16,415 nucleotides of DNA, from contig WTJQ01000558.1 of NCBI GenBank assembly GCA_011524785.1, forward strand, positions 1 to 16,415, given 5' to 3'. Shown here one piece after another: positions 1 to 7,405 of this stretch (position 1 is its first letter; each line of letters begins with the position of its first letter). The position numbers were made by a program, and so were the translations under genes. The notes under the pieces were generated by a model. That model searched no databases. It saw only the letters and a program-made list of their open reading frames with translations, and was not told where the DNA came from. This DNA is from Planctomycetota bacterium. Lineage in GTDB: Bacteria > Planctomycetota > UBA1135 > GCA-002686595.

Positions 1-31
1 ACCGGCGGGTGTTCGAGGAGAGGTCGCTCAT
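1..31 (-). CDS. Possible 5' end of a divergent gene (partial)
   Basis: An ATG on the minus strand at 31-29 opens a frame that runs off the left edge of the window and starts MSDLSSNTRR. Ten codons are too few to recognise a family. Two things favour it: the gene would diverge from ribH, and a TATCAT hexamer lies about 36 nt upstream on the same strand. No Shine-Dalgarno site is visible, as for several other genes here. It could equally be non-coding sequence. Confidence 0.25.
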   Translation of the reverse strand, partial: MSDLSSNTRR

Positions 32-66
32 GGGTCGGGGCGCCCGGGCCGGGGGCGCGGGCGGAG

Positions 67-72
67 ATGATA
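67..72 (-). promoter_or_regulatory. Possible -10 element for the divergent left-edge gene
   Basis: On the minus strand this hexamer reads TATCAT, five of six matches to the sigma-70 -10 consensus, in otherwise extremely GC-rich DNA. It would place a transcription start about 25-30 nt before the ATG at 31. No convincing -35 box is found at 16-18 nt spacing, so this is only a weak candidate. Confidence 0.18.
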
Positions 73-214
73 GGCGGCCGTCGGCGGCCCCGGCACGGAA
101 ATCGAGCGCCTGCGCCTCGATCCGAGCCGCGGCTCCCGGGGTGTGCTGAGGGCGCCGAGGAGGCTACGCTGTGCGTTCTCGGCTCGTGTGGCCGACCTTC
201 ACAACGCCCCGCCC

Positions 215-748
215 GTGTCCCGTCAAGGCTCCCCCATCGAGCGTCCGCTCGCGCCCCTGCCGGGCGCCCGCGTGGCGATGGTCGTCAGCGAGTTCCACGC
301 CGAGCTCACGGGCGCGATGCAGCGCTCGGCCGCGGCCGAGCTGGCCCGCCTCGAGGCCCCGATCGACGAGTCCCTGGTCGCCTGGGTGCCGGGCTCCTTC
401 GAGCTCCCCCTGGTGGCCCGTGCCTTCGCGCGCCGCGACGACGTCGACGCCGTGATCTGCTTCGGGCTCGTGCTGCGGGGCGAGACGAGCCACGACCACT
501 GGGTGGCGGCCGGCGCCCAGGAGGGCATGATCCAGGCCTCCCTGGAGACGGACACCCCGATCCACTTCGGCGTCCTCACCTGCAACACCCTCGAGCAGGC
601 CCGCGCCCGCGCGCTCGCCCCCGAGGAGGGCGGCGAGCAGGACAAGGGGCGCGAGCTGGCGCGTGGCGCCGTCGCGACCCTGCACGCCCTGCGCCTCGCG
701 CGCGGCGAGTCCGGCGCCGACGCCAAGACCCCCACCTCGGCCTCCTGA
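215..748 (+). CDS. ribH: 6,7-dimethyl-8-ribityllumazine synthase (riboflavin synthase beta chain)
   Basis: RibH condenses 5-amino-6-ribitylamino-uracil with 3,4-dihydroxy-2-butanone 4-phosphate to lumazine, the next-to-last step of riboflavin synthesis; family members assemble into pentamers or 60-mer shells in the cytoplasm. With the GTG at 215 the protein has 177 residues. Visible family landmarks are VVSEFH (23-28, the aromatic Phe of the substrate pocket), WVPGSFELPL (57-66), GLVLRGETSH (84-93, His93 at the catalytic position), SLETDTPIHFGVLTCNTLEQA (109-129, matching the SLETxxPVxFGVLTxxTxEQA block) and DKGRELA (143-149). The frame is open back to a GTG at 143, with another GTG at 188. 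215 was chosen because it gives a length closest to the usual 150-170 residues; no start has a clear ribosome binding site. It is first in a tight run with nusB and ftsY, and ribH-nusB is a common bacterial pairing. Confidence 0.93.
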   Translation: MSRQGSPIERPLAPLPGARVAMVVSEFHAELTGAMQRSAAAELARLEAPIDESLVAWVPGSFELPLVARAFARRDDVDAVICFGLVLRGETSHDHWVAAGAQEGMIQASLETDTPIHFGVLTCNTLEQARARALAPEEGGEQDKGRELARGAVATLHALRLARGESGADAKTPTSAS

Positions 749-761
749 GTCGCAGCCTCCC

Positions 762-1205
762 ATGTCCGCCGTCAAGAAGCGCACCCGGGCGCGCGAGCTC
801 GCCCTCCAGTTCCTCTACCAGATCGACCTGCTCGGGCCGGCGGTCCTCAGCGAGCTGCGGGCCTTCCTCCGGGAGGAGGAGACCGACGCGGAGGCCGTGC
901 AGTACGCCCAGCGCATCGTCGAGGGCGTGACCGCCCAGCGGGACGAGGTCGACGCCGTGATCACCCAGGTGGCCCAGAACTGGCGGATCCACCGCATGGC
1001 GGTCATCGACCGCAACGTGCTGCGCATCGGGGCCTGGGAGCTGCTCTACGAGCCCGACGTCCCTCCCAAGGTCAGCATCAACGAGGGCATCGAGCTCGGG
1101 AAGCGCTTCTCGACCGCCAACACCGGCGCGTTCGTGAACGGGATCCTCGACAAGGTGCGCCAGATCGCCCACGACCGTGCGGCGGCGGCGGAGGGTGCCG
1201 ACTGA
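762..1205 (+). CDS. nusB: Transcription antitermination factor NusB
   Basis: NusB is a small all-helical RNA-binding protein. With NusE (ribosomal protein S10) it binds boxA RNA and supports processive antitermination of rRNA operons. The 147-residue product is the usual size and carries the family pattern throughout: a basic start with RARELALQFLYQID (9-22), the core NWRIHRMAVIDRNVLRIGAWE (about 74-94), then PPKVSINEGIELGKRF and the C-terminal NTGAFVNGILDKV signature. The ATG at 762 begins MSAVKKRTRARE and lies 13 nt after the ribH stop. The open frame extends upstream inside ribH, but only the downstream part has NusB similarity. The stop TGA shares its last base with the ftsY start (TGATG), suggesting translational coupling. 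Confidence 0.95.
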   Translation: MSAVKKRTRARELALQFLYQIDLLGPAVLSELRAFLREEETDAEAVQYAQRIVEGVTAQRDEVDAVITQVAQNWRIHRMAVIDRNVLRIGAWELLYEPDVPPKVSINEGIELGKRFSTANTGAFVNGILDKVRQIAHDRAAAAEGAD

Positions 1206-2134
1206 TGGGCCTGCTCGACCGCCTCAAGACCCGCCTCACCCGCACGCGCGCCGCCCTCTCGGACTCCATCTCCGGCTTGTTCCGGGGCGGGCGTCCGATC
1301 GACTCCGACCTGCTCGCGGAGCTCGAGGAGGTGCTCTACACGGCCGACCTCGGCCCCCTGGCCACCGAGCTCGTCGAGGAGATCGAGCGCCGCCACCGGC
1401 GCGGCGAGCTCAAGGGGGAGGACGACGTGCGCGCCGCCCTGCGGGAGCGGCTCCGGCCGCGCCTCGACGCCGGGGGGGAGCTCACCCTGCAGGACTCCGG
1501 CCCCACCGTGATCCTCGTGGTGGGCGTCAACGGCTCGGGGAAGACCACCTCCATCGCCAAGATCGCCCACCGCTTCCGCCAGCAGGGCAAGCGCGTCCTG
1601 CTCGGGGCCGGCGACACCTTCCGGGCCGCTGCGGCCGACCAGCTCGAGATCTGGGCCGAGCGCAACGGCGCGGAGATCGTGCGCCAGCACCAGGACGGAG
1701 CGGACCCGGCGGCCGTCGCGTTCGACGCGGTCAGCGCCGCCGTCGCGCGCGGGTCCGAGGTCGTGATCATCGACACGGCGGGACGCCTCCACACCCAGAA
1801 GAACCTGATGGAGGAGCTCGCGAAGGTGCGCCGGGTGATCACGAAGGTGCTCCCGGATGCGCCCCACCACACGCTCCTCGTGCTCGACGGGACCAACGGC
1901 CAGAACGCGATCCAGCAGGCGCGGCACTTCACCGAGGCGGTGGAGGTGACGGGCCTCGTGGTAGCCAAGCTGGACGGGACGGCGCGCGGCGGCGCGGTGT
2001 TCGCGATCCAGGAGGCCCTGCAGCTGCCCATTCGCTACGTCGGCCTCGGCGAGGGGCTCGAGGACCTCGAGCCGTTCGAGCCCGATGCGTTCGTCGACAG
2101 CATCGTGGGCGCTGCCTCCGCTCCCTCGGCCTGA
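1205..2134 (+). CDS. ftsY: Signal recognition particle receptor FtsY
   Basis: FtsY is the SRP-receptor GTPase that docks Ffh-ribosome complexes at the inner membrane for co-translational insertion. The 309-residue protein holds an N domain (about 10-90) and the SRP-type G domain: P-loop GVNGSGKT (107-114), GAGDTFRAAAADQLEIW (134-150, the SRP-GTPase insertion-box segment), DTAGRLHTQKNLMEEL (190-205) and AKLDGTARGG (254-263). The C-terminal stretch GLGEGLEDLEPFEPDAFVD (280-298) is typical of FtsY rather than Ffh, and the methionine-rich M domain of Ffh is absent. The N-terminal acidic A domain of proteobacterial FtsY is missing; the protein starts with a short basic amphipathic stretch, as in many short FtsY forms. 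The ATG overlaps the nusB stop by one base, and the next gene starts 4 nt after its stop. Confidence 0.96.
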   Translation: MGLLDRLKTRLTRTRAALSDSISGLFRGGRPIDSDLLAELEEVLYTADLGPLATELVEEIERRHRRGELKGEDDVRAALRERLRPRLDAGGELTLQDSGPTVILVVGVNGSGKTTSIAKIAHRFRQQGKRVLLGAGDTFRAAAADQLEIWAERNGAEIVRQHQDGADPAAVAFDAVSAAVARGSEVVIIDTAGRLHTQKNLMEELAKVRRVITKVLPDAPHHTLLVLDGTNGQNAIQQARHFTEAVEVTGLVVAKLDGTARGGAVFAIQEALQLPIRYVGLGEGLEDLEPFEPDAFVDSIVGAASAPSA

Positions 2135-2138
2135 CCCC

Positions 2139-4454
2139 ATGGCGCGCCGCGCAGTCCAGGACCCCGCAGGCCCGGCACGGTCGGAGACGGCCCAGGCCCG
2201 GCGCGGCGAGGACGTCCTGCGCGGCGCCCTGCTGGCCCTGCCCGCGCTCGCGCTCGCCCTCCCGGTCCCCGGCCTGCTCGAGGACGTCCCCACCACCGAC
2301 TCCGCGGCCCCGGGCTGGACGCTGCTGCTGCTGCTCCCCGCGCTGGCGCTGACGGCGCTGACCCAGCGGGCCAGCTGGACGCGTCCGGGGCTCCCGGCCT
2401 TGGCGCTCGCGCTCGCCGCCCTCGCGAGTCAGGCCCGCACGCTGCTCGATGCGGGGGACCCCTTCGAGGCGGAGCGAGCCACGGTGAGCCTCTGGGCCGC
2501 CTGCGGCCTCGTGCTCGTGGGAAGCCGCCTTGGGAGCGCCGGCCGAGGGGCCCTGGCGACCGCCCTCTGCACCGTGCCGCTCCTCGTCGCGCTCGGAGGG
2601 CTCTGGATCGGACACCCCGGCGGACTCGCCGGCAACGCAGGAGACGCGGCCGAGGCCGCGCTCCCTGCGGCGGCCCTGGCCCTGGCGGTCTTCACCCACC
2701 GCGAGGGACCCGCCCGAGGGCTGGCGCTGGCGAGCCTGCTCGCGTTCGCGGGCTGGACCGCCTGGAGCGGAGCACGCGTCGCGGTCGTCGGGTTCCTCGC
2801 GATCGCTGGCCTGACCGCCGTGGCGTCCGTCGCGCGCCCGGCGCTGCGCCGGCTGGCCCGGATCGGGCTGGTCGGGGCCCTGCTCGTGGCCCTGGGCGCG
2901 GGCATCGCCACCTGGACCGCTTCACCCTCCCAGCAGGCCGCTCTCGCCCCGACCACGGGCGCCCCCCCGAGCGCACCGTCGAACTCACTCTCGGACCCAC
3001 AGGAGGGCGGCCTGCTCTTCCGCCGCCTCGTCTGGGCGACGACTCCGCAACTCCTCACCGACCATCCTCACGGCGTTGGACCGGGCCAGCTGGCGCGCGC
3101 CTATCCGCCCTACCGTGATCCGGTCGAGCTCGAGAGCAGTGAGCACCAGCGCACCGAGCCGACCCCGGTGGACGTGGAGCACCTGCACATGGACGCGCTC
3201 AACTGGCTCGCGGAGCAGGGCCTCATCGTGGGCGGCCTGCTCGTCGCGATGCTGCTGGCGGCCGGGCTCCGGGCGCTGCGCGTGCTGCTCGGTGCCGATC
3301 CCACCCTGACGCCGGCTGCCCTCGGAGTGCTGGCCGCGCTCGCCACGGGGCTCGTGAACGCGCCCTGGAGCCAAGGGGTCCTGGCACCAGCCGTCGGCCT
3401 CCCGCTCCTCGGCGCCCTCTTCGCGCCCGGTCGCCTGCCGTCGCGCCGCGGGTTCCGCCTGGGCCCCGAGGGCGCCGTGCTCGCGTTCGCGCTGGCACAC
3501 GCGGCGTCCGCCTGGGCCCTCGCCCAGCACGGAAGCGCCCTGGCACGACTGGCGAGCGCTACCGTCGTCGTCCGCACGCCCGAGGGCCTCGAGGAGACGC
3601 GGCTCGACCCCGCGCCCGCGCGCGCCGCGGTGCGCGCGGCGCTCGAGGCCACCCCGACCTCGGTCGAGGCGCTCACGCGGAGCGCGCGCCTGGGCGATCT
3701 CGACGCTGCCGGACGCCGGGCCGTCCTCGAGCGCATCCTGCTCCTGCGCCCCCACCGGCGAGCGGCCCTCATCGACCTCGCCAACCTCGAGGCCCGCGAG
3801 GGCAACCTCGACCGGGCCGCGGACCTGCAGGAGCGGGCCCGCGCCGTCGATCCCGACTCGCCCCTGCTCGCGCGCAACGCCCTCGTGCTGGCCCTCGATC
3901 GTGCGGATGCTGGGGCGGTCACGCGCGCCGTGGAGGACGTGGTGCGGGTCGGAGCGGGCTCTCCAGCCGACCTCGGCAGCCTGCTGACGCGTCGGCTGCT
4001 GGCCGGGGAGGCCGGGTGGTGCGGCCCGCTCGCGAAGGCCACCGGGGAGTCCCTCGTGCTCGAGGACCCGGTCGCGTGCCTCGACGCGGCCCGCCGGGCC
4101 CGCGAGGAGGGACGCGAGGCCCGCGAGCAGGCGCTCCTCGTCGCCGCCCATGCCGGGTTCGCCGCGGACGCGGCGGCGAAGGGTGATACCGGAGGGGCGG
4201 TCCGCAGCCAGCGGCAGGCCCTGCGGGCGTCGGCGCGCGGGCTCGAGCTGCTCGGGACGAGCCAGCCGCGTGGCGCGCGACGCCTGCGACTCGGCCTTGC
4301 CGGCGCCCTCGCCCAGGACGGCGACGAGGAGGCTGCTCGGGCGGAGCTGGAGGGCCTCGAGCCCAGCGCGCGGGACCTCGTCCAGCTGCCCGCGCCGTTC
4401 GCGGAGGGACTCCTGCGCCTCGGCGTCCTGCAGGGATCCCGGACTGCGCGCTGA
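2139..4454 (+). CDS. Polytopic O-antigen ligase-like protein with C-terminal TPR region
   Basis: The 771-residue product has many hydrophobic segments in its first 470 residues (for example about 26-49, 58-74, 117-127, 140-157, 172-186, 195-232, 240-257, 362-380, 393-429). They surround a large extracytoplasmic loop (about 260-360) that ends EHLHMDALNWLAEQGLIVGG (347-366). This His/Glu loop followed by a membrane helix is the hallmark of the O-antigen ligase/Wzy polymerase superfamily, whose members transfer or polymerise polyprenyl-linked glycans at the outer face of the inner membrane. From about 480 the protein turns soluble and alanine/arginine/leucine-rich, with TPR-like pairs, clearest at about 525-600 (HRRAALIDLANLEAREGN, then ADLQERARAVDPDSP). 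Start ATG at 2139 is 4 nt after ftsY. The acceptor or substrate cannot be told from sequence. Assignment to the superfamily is fairly secure; the exact role in glycan export is inferred. Confidence 0.72.
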   Translation: MARRAVQDPAGPARSETAQARRGEDVLRGALLALPALALALPVPGLLEDVPTTDSAAPGWTLLLLLPALALTALTQRASWTRPGLPALALALAALASQARTLLDAGDPFEAERATVSLWAACGLVLVGSRLGSAGRGALATALCTVPLLVALGGLWIGHPGGLAGNAGDAAEAALPAAALALAVFTHREGPARGLALASLLAFAGWTAWSGARVAVVGFLAIAGLTAVASVARPALRRLARIGLVGALLVALGAGIATWTASPSQQAALAPTTGAPPSAPSNSLSDPQEGGLLFRRLVWATTPQLLTDHPHGVGPGQLARAYPPYRDPVELESSEHQRTEPTPVDVEHLHMDALNWLAEQGLIVGGLLVAMLLAAGLRALRVLLGADPTLTPAALGVLAALATGLVNAPWSQGVLAPAVGLPLLGALFAPGRLPSRRGFRLGPEGAVLAFALAHAASAWALAQHGSALARLASATVVVRTPEGLEETRLDPAPARAAVRAALEATPTSVEALTRSARLGDLDAAGRRAVLERILLLRPHRRAALIDLANLEAREGNLDRAADLQERARAVDPDSPLLARNALVLALDRADAGAVTRAVEDVVRVGAGSPADLGSLLTRRLLAGEAGWCGPLAKATGESLVLEDPVACLDAARRAREEGREAREQALLVAAHAGFAADAAAKGDTGGAVRSQRQALRASARGLELLGTSQPRGARRLRLGLAGALAQDGDEEAARAELEGLEPSARDLVQLPAPFAEGLLRLGVLQGSRTAR

Positions 4455-4461
4455 GCGCCTT

Positions 4462-4475
4462 CCGCGCCCACGCGG
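4462..4475 (+). terminator. Weak hairpin after the O-antigen ligase-like gene
   Basis: A 5-bp all-GC stem (CCGCG/CGCGG) with a CCCA loop begins 8 nt after the stop codon at 4454. No T-tract follows. It may attenuate read-through into the two-component genes, but such short GC hairpins arise easily by chance in this sequence. Confidence 0.2.
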
Positions 4476-4509
4476 GCACTGCGGCAGGCCGGCCCAACAG
4501 AATGGCGAC

Positions 4510-4537
4510 ATGACTCGTAGCTCCCGTGCGTCACAAT
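4510..4537 (+). promoter_or_regulatory. Candidate sigma-70-type promoter for the two-component operon
   Basis: ATGACT (4510-4515) and CACAAT (4532-4537) are separated by 16 nt; each matches the -35 or -10 consensus at four of six positions. They lie in the most AT-rich patch of the 102-nt gap. Transcription would start near 4544, just before the ribosome binding site. If correct, the upstream ATG at 4536 falls in the -10 box and cannot be the start. This is a reading by eye and remains tentative. Confidence 0.28.
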
Positions 4538-4544
4538 GGACGCC

Positions 4545-4549
4545 GAGGA
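4545..4549 (+). promoter_or_regulatory. Ribosome binding site that decides the response-regulator start
   Basis: GAGGA lies 7 nt before the ATG at 4557. This is good Shine-Dalgarno spacing and favours 4557 over the in-frame ATG at 4536, which has no such site. Confidence 0.5.
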
Positions 4550-4556
4550 ACGAACC

Positions 4557-5264
4557 ATGAGCGATCAAGCCCAACGAACGGTCCTCGTCGTGGAGGACGA
4601 GGAGGCCCTGGCCGTGGGCCTGCGTGACGCCCTGCTGCACGGAGGCTTCGAGGCCACTGTCGTCGGTGACGGTGTCCAGGGTCTCGAGGCGGTCCGGACC
4701 CAGCAGCCCGACCTCCTCGTGCTGGACCTCATGCTCCCGGGCATGAGCGGGCTGGAGGTGCTCAAGGCCCTTCGCGCCGAGGGGTTCCGCACGCGCGTCC
4801 TGATCGTCACCGCCCTCGCGGACGAGGAGGACCTCCTGCGTGGCTTCCAGGCCGGTGCGGACGACTACCTCACGAAGCCCTTCTCCCCGCGCGAGCTGCT
4901 CGCGCGCGTCGAGGCCCAGTTCCGCCGGGTCGAGATGGACGCCGCGCCGCCGGAGATGCTGCAGCTGCCGGGCGGGATCGAGGTGGACCTCGCGCGACTC
5001 GAGGTGCATCGCGACGGACAGGTCCTGCCGCTGACCCCGCGGGAGGGTGACATCCTCAAGTACCTCATCCGCCACCGGGACCGCGTCGTGACGCGGGACG
5101 ACCTCCTGCTGGACGTGTGGCACTACCAGAGCGCCAACGTCGAGACGCGCACCGTCGACATCCACATCGTGGGGCTGCGGCGGAAGGTGGAGCCGGACCC
5201 CGCGCAGCCCAGCCTGATCCAGACGGTCCGCGGCAAGGGCTACCGTTGGCACGAGTCCGCCTGA
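4557..5264 (+). CDS. OmpR/PhoB-family two-component response regulator
   Basis: A 235-residue DNA-binding response regulator of the usual size. The receiver domain (about 8-120) shows the acidic pocket Glu13-Asp14, the phospho-acceptor Asp57 in LLVLDLMLPGMSG, the switch Thr85 and the conserved Lys107 in DDYLTKPFSPRELLARV. The C-terminal winged-helix domain (about 140-232) shows LTPREGDILKYLIRHRDRVVT, then DVW, TVDIHIVGLRRKVEPDP and the closing IQTVRGKGYRW, all diagnostic of the OmpR/PhoB class. It should be phosphorylated by the kinase that follows and then bind direct repeats upstream of target genes. The target genes are unknown. The kinase frame overlaps its last 19 bases, so the pair is probably translated together. 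Confidence 0.95.
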   Translation: MSDQAQRTVLVVEDEEALAVGLRDALLHGGFEATVVGDGVQGLEAVRTQQPDLLVLDLMLPGMSGLEVLKALRAEGFRTRVLIVTALADEEDLLRGFQAGADDYLTKPFSPRELLARVEAQFRRVEMDAAPPEMLQLPGGIEVDLARLEVHRDGQVLPLTPREGDILKYLIRHRDRVVTRDDLLLDVWHYQSANVETRTVDIHIVGLRRKVEPDPAQPSLIQTVRGKGYRWHESA

Positions 5265-7210
5265 GCCGCGGCACCCAGCGCACGGCGCTGGTCCTCTACG
5301 CCCTGCTGGTCGTCCTGCCGGGCTTCGTGTTCGGGGGCCTGCTCTGGCGCCAGCTGGATCAGGACCACGCCGAGCAGCGCGACCGCGCTCCCGACGAGGT
5401 GCGCGATGCGGGGACGCGGGTCGCGACCTTCGTCACGGATCGGATCCGCACGGTGCTGGACGGCGAGGCGCAGCGCTCCCCCCTCGACTTCCGGCCCGAC
5501 CGCGCCGAGCTGGACGAGGCGGGCCGCCTGCTGGTGACCCCCTCGACGCTGGAGGTCGCGCGCCGGCCAGAGGGGCTCCTCGGGTGGTTCGCCCACGATC
5601 CGGACCTGGCCGACGGCGAGCGCCTCAGCATCTTCCAGGGGCGTGGCCCCCGGGACCGCGCCCTGGGCCGCGAGCTGCGCGGCCTCCTCGAGGACGAGCT
5701 CCGGCGCTCCATCGAGGAGCAGTCCCTGCGCGACCTCCTGCGCCCGCCGCTGGGGCTGGACCGCCCTGGCCGCGACCTCCCGCGCTCCTCGCTCGAGGAG
5801 CGCGACCAGACCCGGGTCGAGGTCCCCCTCGACCGCGCGGTGGCGGCGTTCCACCCGCGCACCACCGAGGACGGGCGCCTCACCTGCGCCTTCGACGACC
5901 TGCGGGCCGCAGCCAGCGCGCTCGGCGTCGACCAGCTGACCCTGCGGGTCGGCCCCCTGGAGCTGCGGCTCGCCCGGACGGCCGAGGGACGGGACTGCGT
6001 CCTGGCCAGCCGCGTCGTCGTCCTCGAGCCCGTCGACGTTCCTCCCCGCGCGCGCCGGGAGGCCTTCTGGCGCTGCCTCGAACCCCTCCGGCGCGAGCAA
6101 GCCTGGCTGCAGGGCTTCGTCCTCGATGCGGGCTGGGTCCGCACGGCCCTGGTGGAGGAGGCACGACGCAGCGTCCTCAACGCGGACGAGGTCCTCACCC
6201 CCGTGGTGCCCGGCCTCGGAGCCTCCGCGGCGAGTGCGACGGACTCCGGGAAGGGCCCCGCGGCAGCGGGCGCGGTCCTCGACACTTCTCCCGCCTCGCG
6301 CTGGGTGGTGCACGAGTGCTCCCCCCTGGCCGACCTCGGCGTGCGCTTCCCCGTGCCCGAGGACGAGCTCTTCTATCGCCTCCGGGTGGCGCGGGACCAG
6401 GGGGAGCTCGAGGCGCGGCAGCGGGACCAGCTGCTGTGGTTCGGCGCGCTGGCGCTCGTGATGATCGTCTCGCTCTCGGTCGGGCTGAACCTGCTGCTCT
6501 CCAGCCTGCGCGCCAGCATGGAGCAGGCGCGCCGCACGGAGAACTTCGTGGCGGCCGTCACGCACGAGCTGAGGACCCCCATCGCCGCGGTGCGCATGTA
6601 CGGCGAGATGCTGCGCGACGGCTGGGTGGCCGAGCCCGAGCGGCAGCAGGACTACCTGGGCCGCATCCTCTCGGAGACGGGACGGCTCTCGAACCTGGTC
6701 GAGCGCGTCATCGACAAGCGTCGGCTGGCCGAGGCGCCTCCTGACCCCGAGCCCGGCGACCTCGCACTCGAGGTCAGGACGGTCCTCGAGGAGAGCGGCC
6801 TGCTCGCGGAGGGCGACGTGCGTCTCGTGACCGAGGAGGAGTCCCTCGCGGCCCTGCTCATCCCCGTGGGCGTGCGCGCCCTCGTCCTCAACCTGGTCGA
6901 GAACGCGCGCAAGTACGCGGACGCCGGTGACGAGCCCATCCTCGTGCGCGTGGCGACCGACGCGGGCCAGCCGATCCTGGAGGTCGCGGACCGCGGTCCG
7001 GGCATCCCGGCCTCCGAGCGCCGGCGCGTGCTCGAGCCCTTCGTCCGCCTCGGCGACGAGGCCACGCGGACCGCCCAGGGAACCGGCCTCGGGCTGCACC
7101 TGGTGGCCCAGTACACCCGCGCCATGCGCGCGCGGCTGCAGCTGCTGGACCGCCCGGGCGGCGGCCTGCGCGTGGTGGTGCGCTTCCGCCGACCGCGCTC
7201 GGCCTCCTGA
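5246..7210 (+). CDS. Membrane sensor histidine kinase with a large extracytoplasmic domain
   Basis: Partner kinase of the preceding response regulator. Starting from TTG 5246 it has 654 residues: membrane segment 1 (about 13-34), a roughly 360-residue extracytoplasmic region (35-395) resembling no sensor fold I know, membrane segment 2 (about 396-421), then HisKA and HATPase_c domains. Catalytic landmarks are the H box AAVTHELRTPIAAVR with phospho-acceptor His440, the N box LVLNLVENARKYA with Asn553, the G1 box VADRGPGIP with Asp582, the F box (LEPFVRLGD) and the G2 box GTGLGLHLVAQY. There is no HAMP domain; the kinase core follows membrane segment 2 almost directly. The frame is open back to a GTG at 5117, but TTG 5246 just precedes the first membrane segment and avoids a 148-nt overlap with the regulator. 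The signal sensed is unknown. Confidence 0.92.
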   Translation: MARVRLSRGTQRTALVLYALLVVLPGFVFGGLLWRQLDQDHAEQRDRAPDEVRDAGTRVATFVTDRIRTVLDGEAQRSPLDFRPDRAELDEAGRLLVTPSTLEVARRPEGLLGWFAHDPDLADGERLSIFQGRGPRDRALGRELRGLLEDELRRSIEEQSLRDLLRPPLGLDRPGRDLPRSSLEERDQTRVEVPLDRAVAAFHPRTTEDGRLTCAFDDLRAAASALGVDQLTLRVGPLELRLARTAEGRDCVLASRVVVLEPVDVPPRARREAFWRCLEPLRREQAWLQGFVLDAGWVRTALVEEARRSVLNADEVLTPVVPGLGASAASATDSGKGPAAAGAVLDTSPASRWVVHECSPLADLGVRFPVPEDELFYRLRVARDQGELEARQRDQLLWFGALALVMIVSLSVGLNLLLSSLRASMEQARRTENFVAAVTHELRTPIAAVRMYGEMLRDGWVAEPERQQDYLGRILSETGRLSNLVERVIDKRRLAEAPPDPEPGDLALEVRTVLEESGLLAEGDVRLVTEEESLAALLIPVGVRALVLNLVENARKYADAGDEPILVRVATDAGQPILEVADRGPGIPASERRRVLEPFVRLGDEATRTAQGTGLGLHLVAQYTRAMRARLQLLDRPGGGLRVVVRFRRPRSAS

Positions 7211-7350
7211 TCCTCCGGCCCCCTGGACCCCTCGTCCCGGCGCGAGCGCTCCAAGCCGCCCACGGGCCCCGGCCTCGGAGCCGCTGTCAGGAGTGGCATC
7301 CAGACGGCCGCCGTGCGGCGTCAGGGCAGCGCGCCTCCCCCACCAAGCAG

Positions 7351-7385
7351 GCGGCCCGCGCCCGCCGAAGCAGGACGCGGGCCGC
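7351..7385. terminator. GC-rich hairpin between converging operons, possible two-way terminator
   Basis: A perfect 10-bp inverted repeat (GCGGCCCGCG at 7351-7360 and its complement at 7376-7385) with a 15-nt loop lies in the 195-nt gap between the ends of the kinase gene and the PpiD-like gene. The position, between convergent genes, is where a shared terminator is expected. There is no T-tract on either side, so it would not be a classical Rho-independent terminator. Confidence 0.4.
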
Positions 7386-7405
7386 GCGTGGGGCTGGCCG
7401 AGGCG

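Noticed and set aside
122..137. A 16-base match between 122-137 and the left arm of the terminal inverted repeat (16284-16299), containing a 12-base palindrome also found at the window end
   Set aside because: Considered as evidence of circularity or attachment sites. It is short, low in sequence complexity, and chance matches of this length are expected in 16 kb of such GC-rich sequence; flanks do not match.
30..149. 39-codon plus-strand frame from ATG 30
   Set aside because: No ribosome binding site, no recognisable motif, Arg/Gly/Ala-rich shadow composition, and it overlaps the candidate ribH upstream region.
32..214. FMN riboswitch before ribH
   Set aside because: Looked for because riboflavin genes often carry one, but the leader is short and the conserved RFN-element segments were not found.
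67..930. 287-codon plus-strand frame over ribH and nusB
   Set aside because: Out of frame with both recognised genes and composed almost only of Arg, Pro, Gly and Ala, the typical shadow composition.
2985..5252. 755-codon open frame on the minus strand
   Set aside because: Antisense to the O-antigen ligase-like gene and the response regulator, both with clear family motifs.
5240..7099. 619-codon open frame on the minus strand
   Set aside because: Antisense to the sensor kinase with its intact H, N, G1 and G2 boxes.
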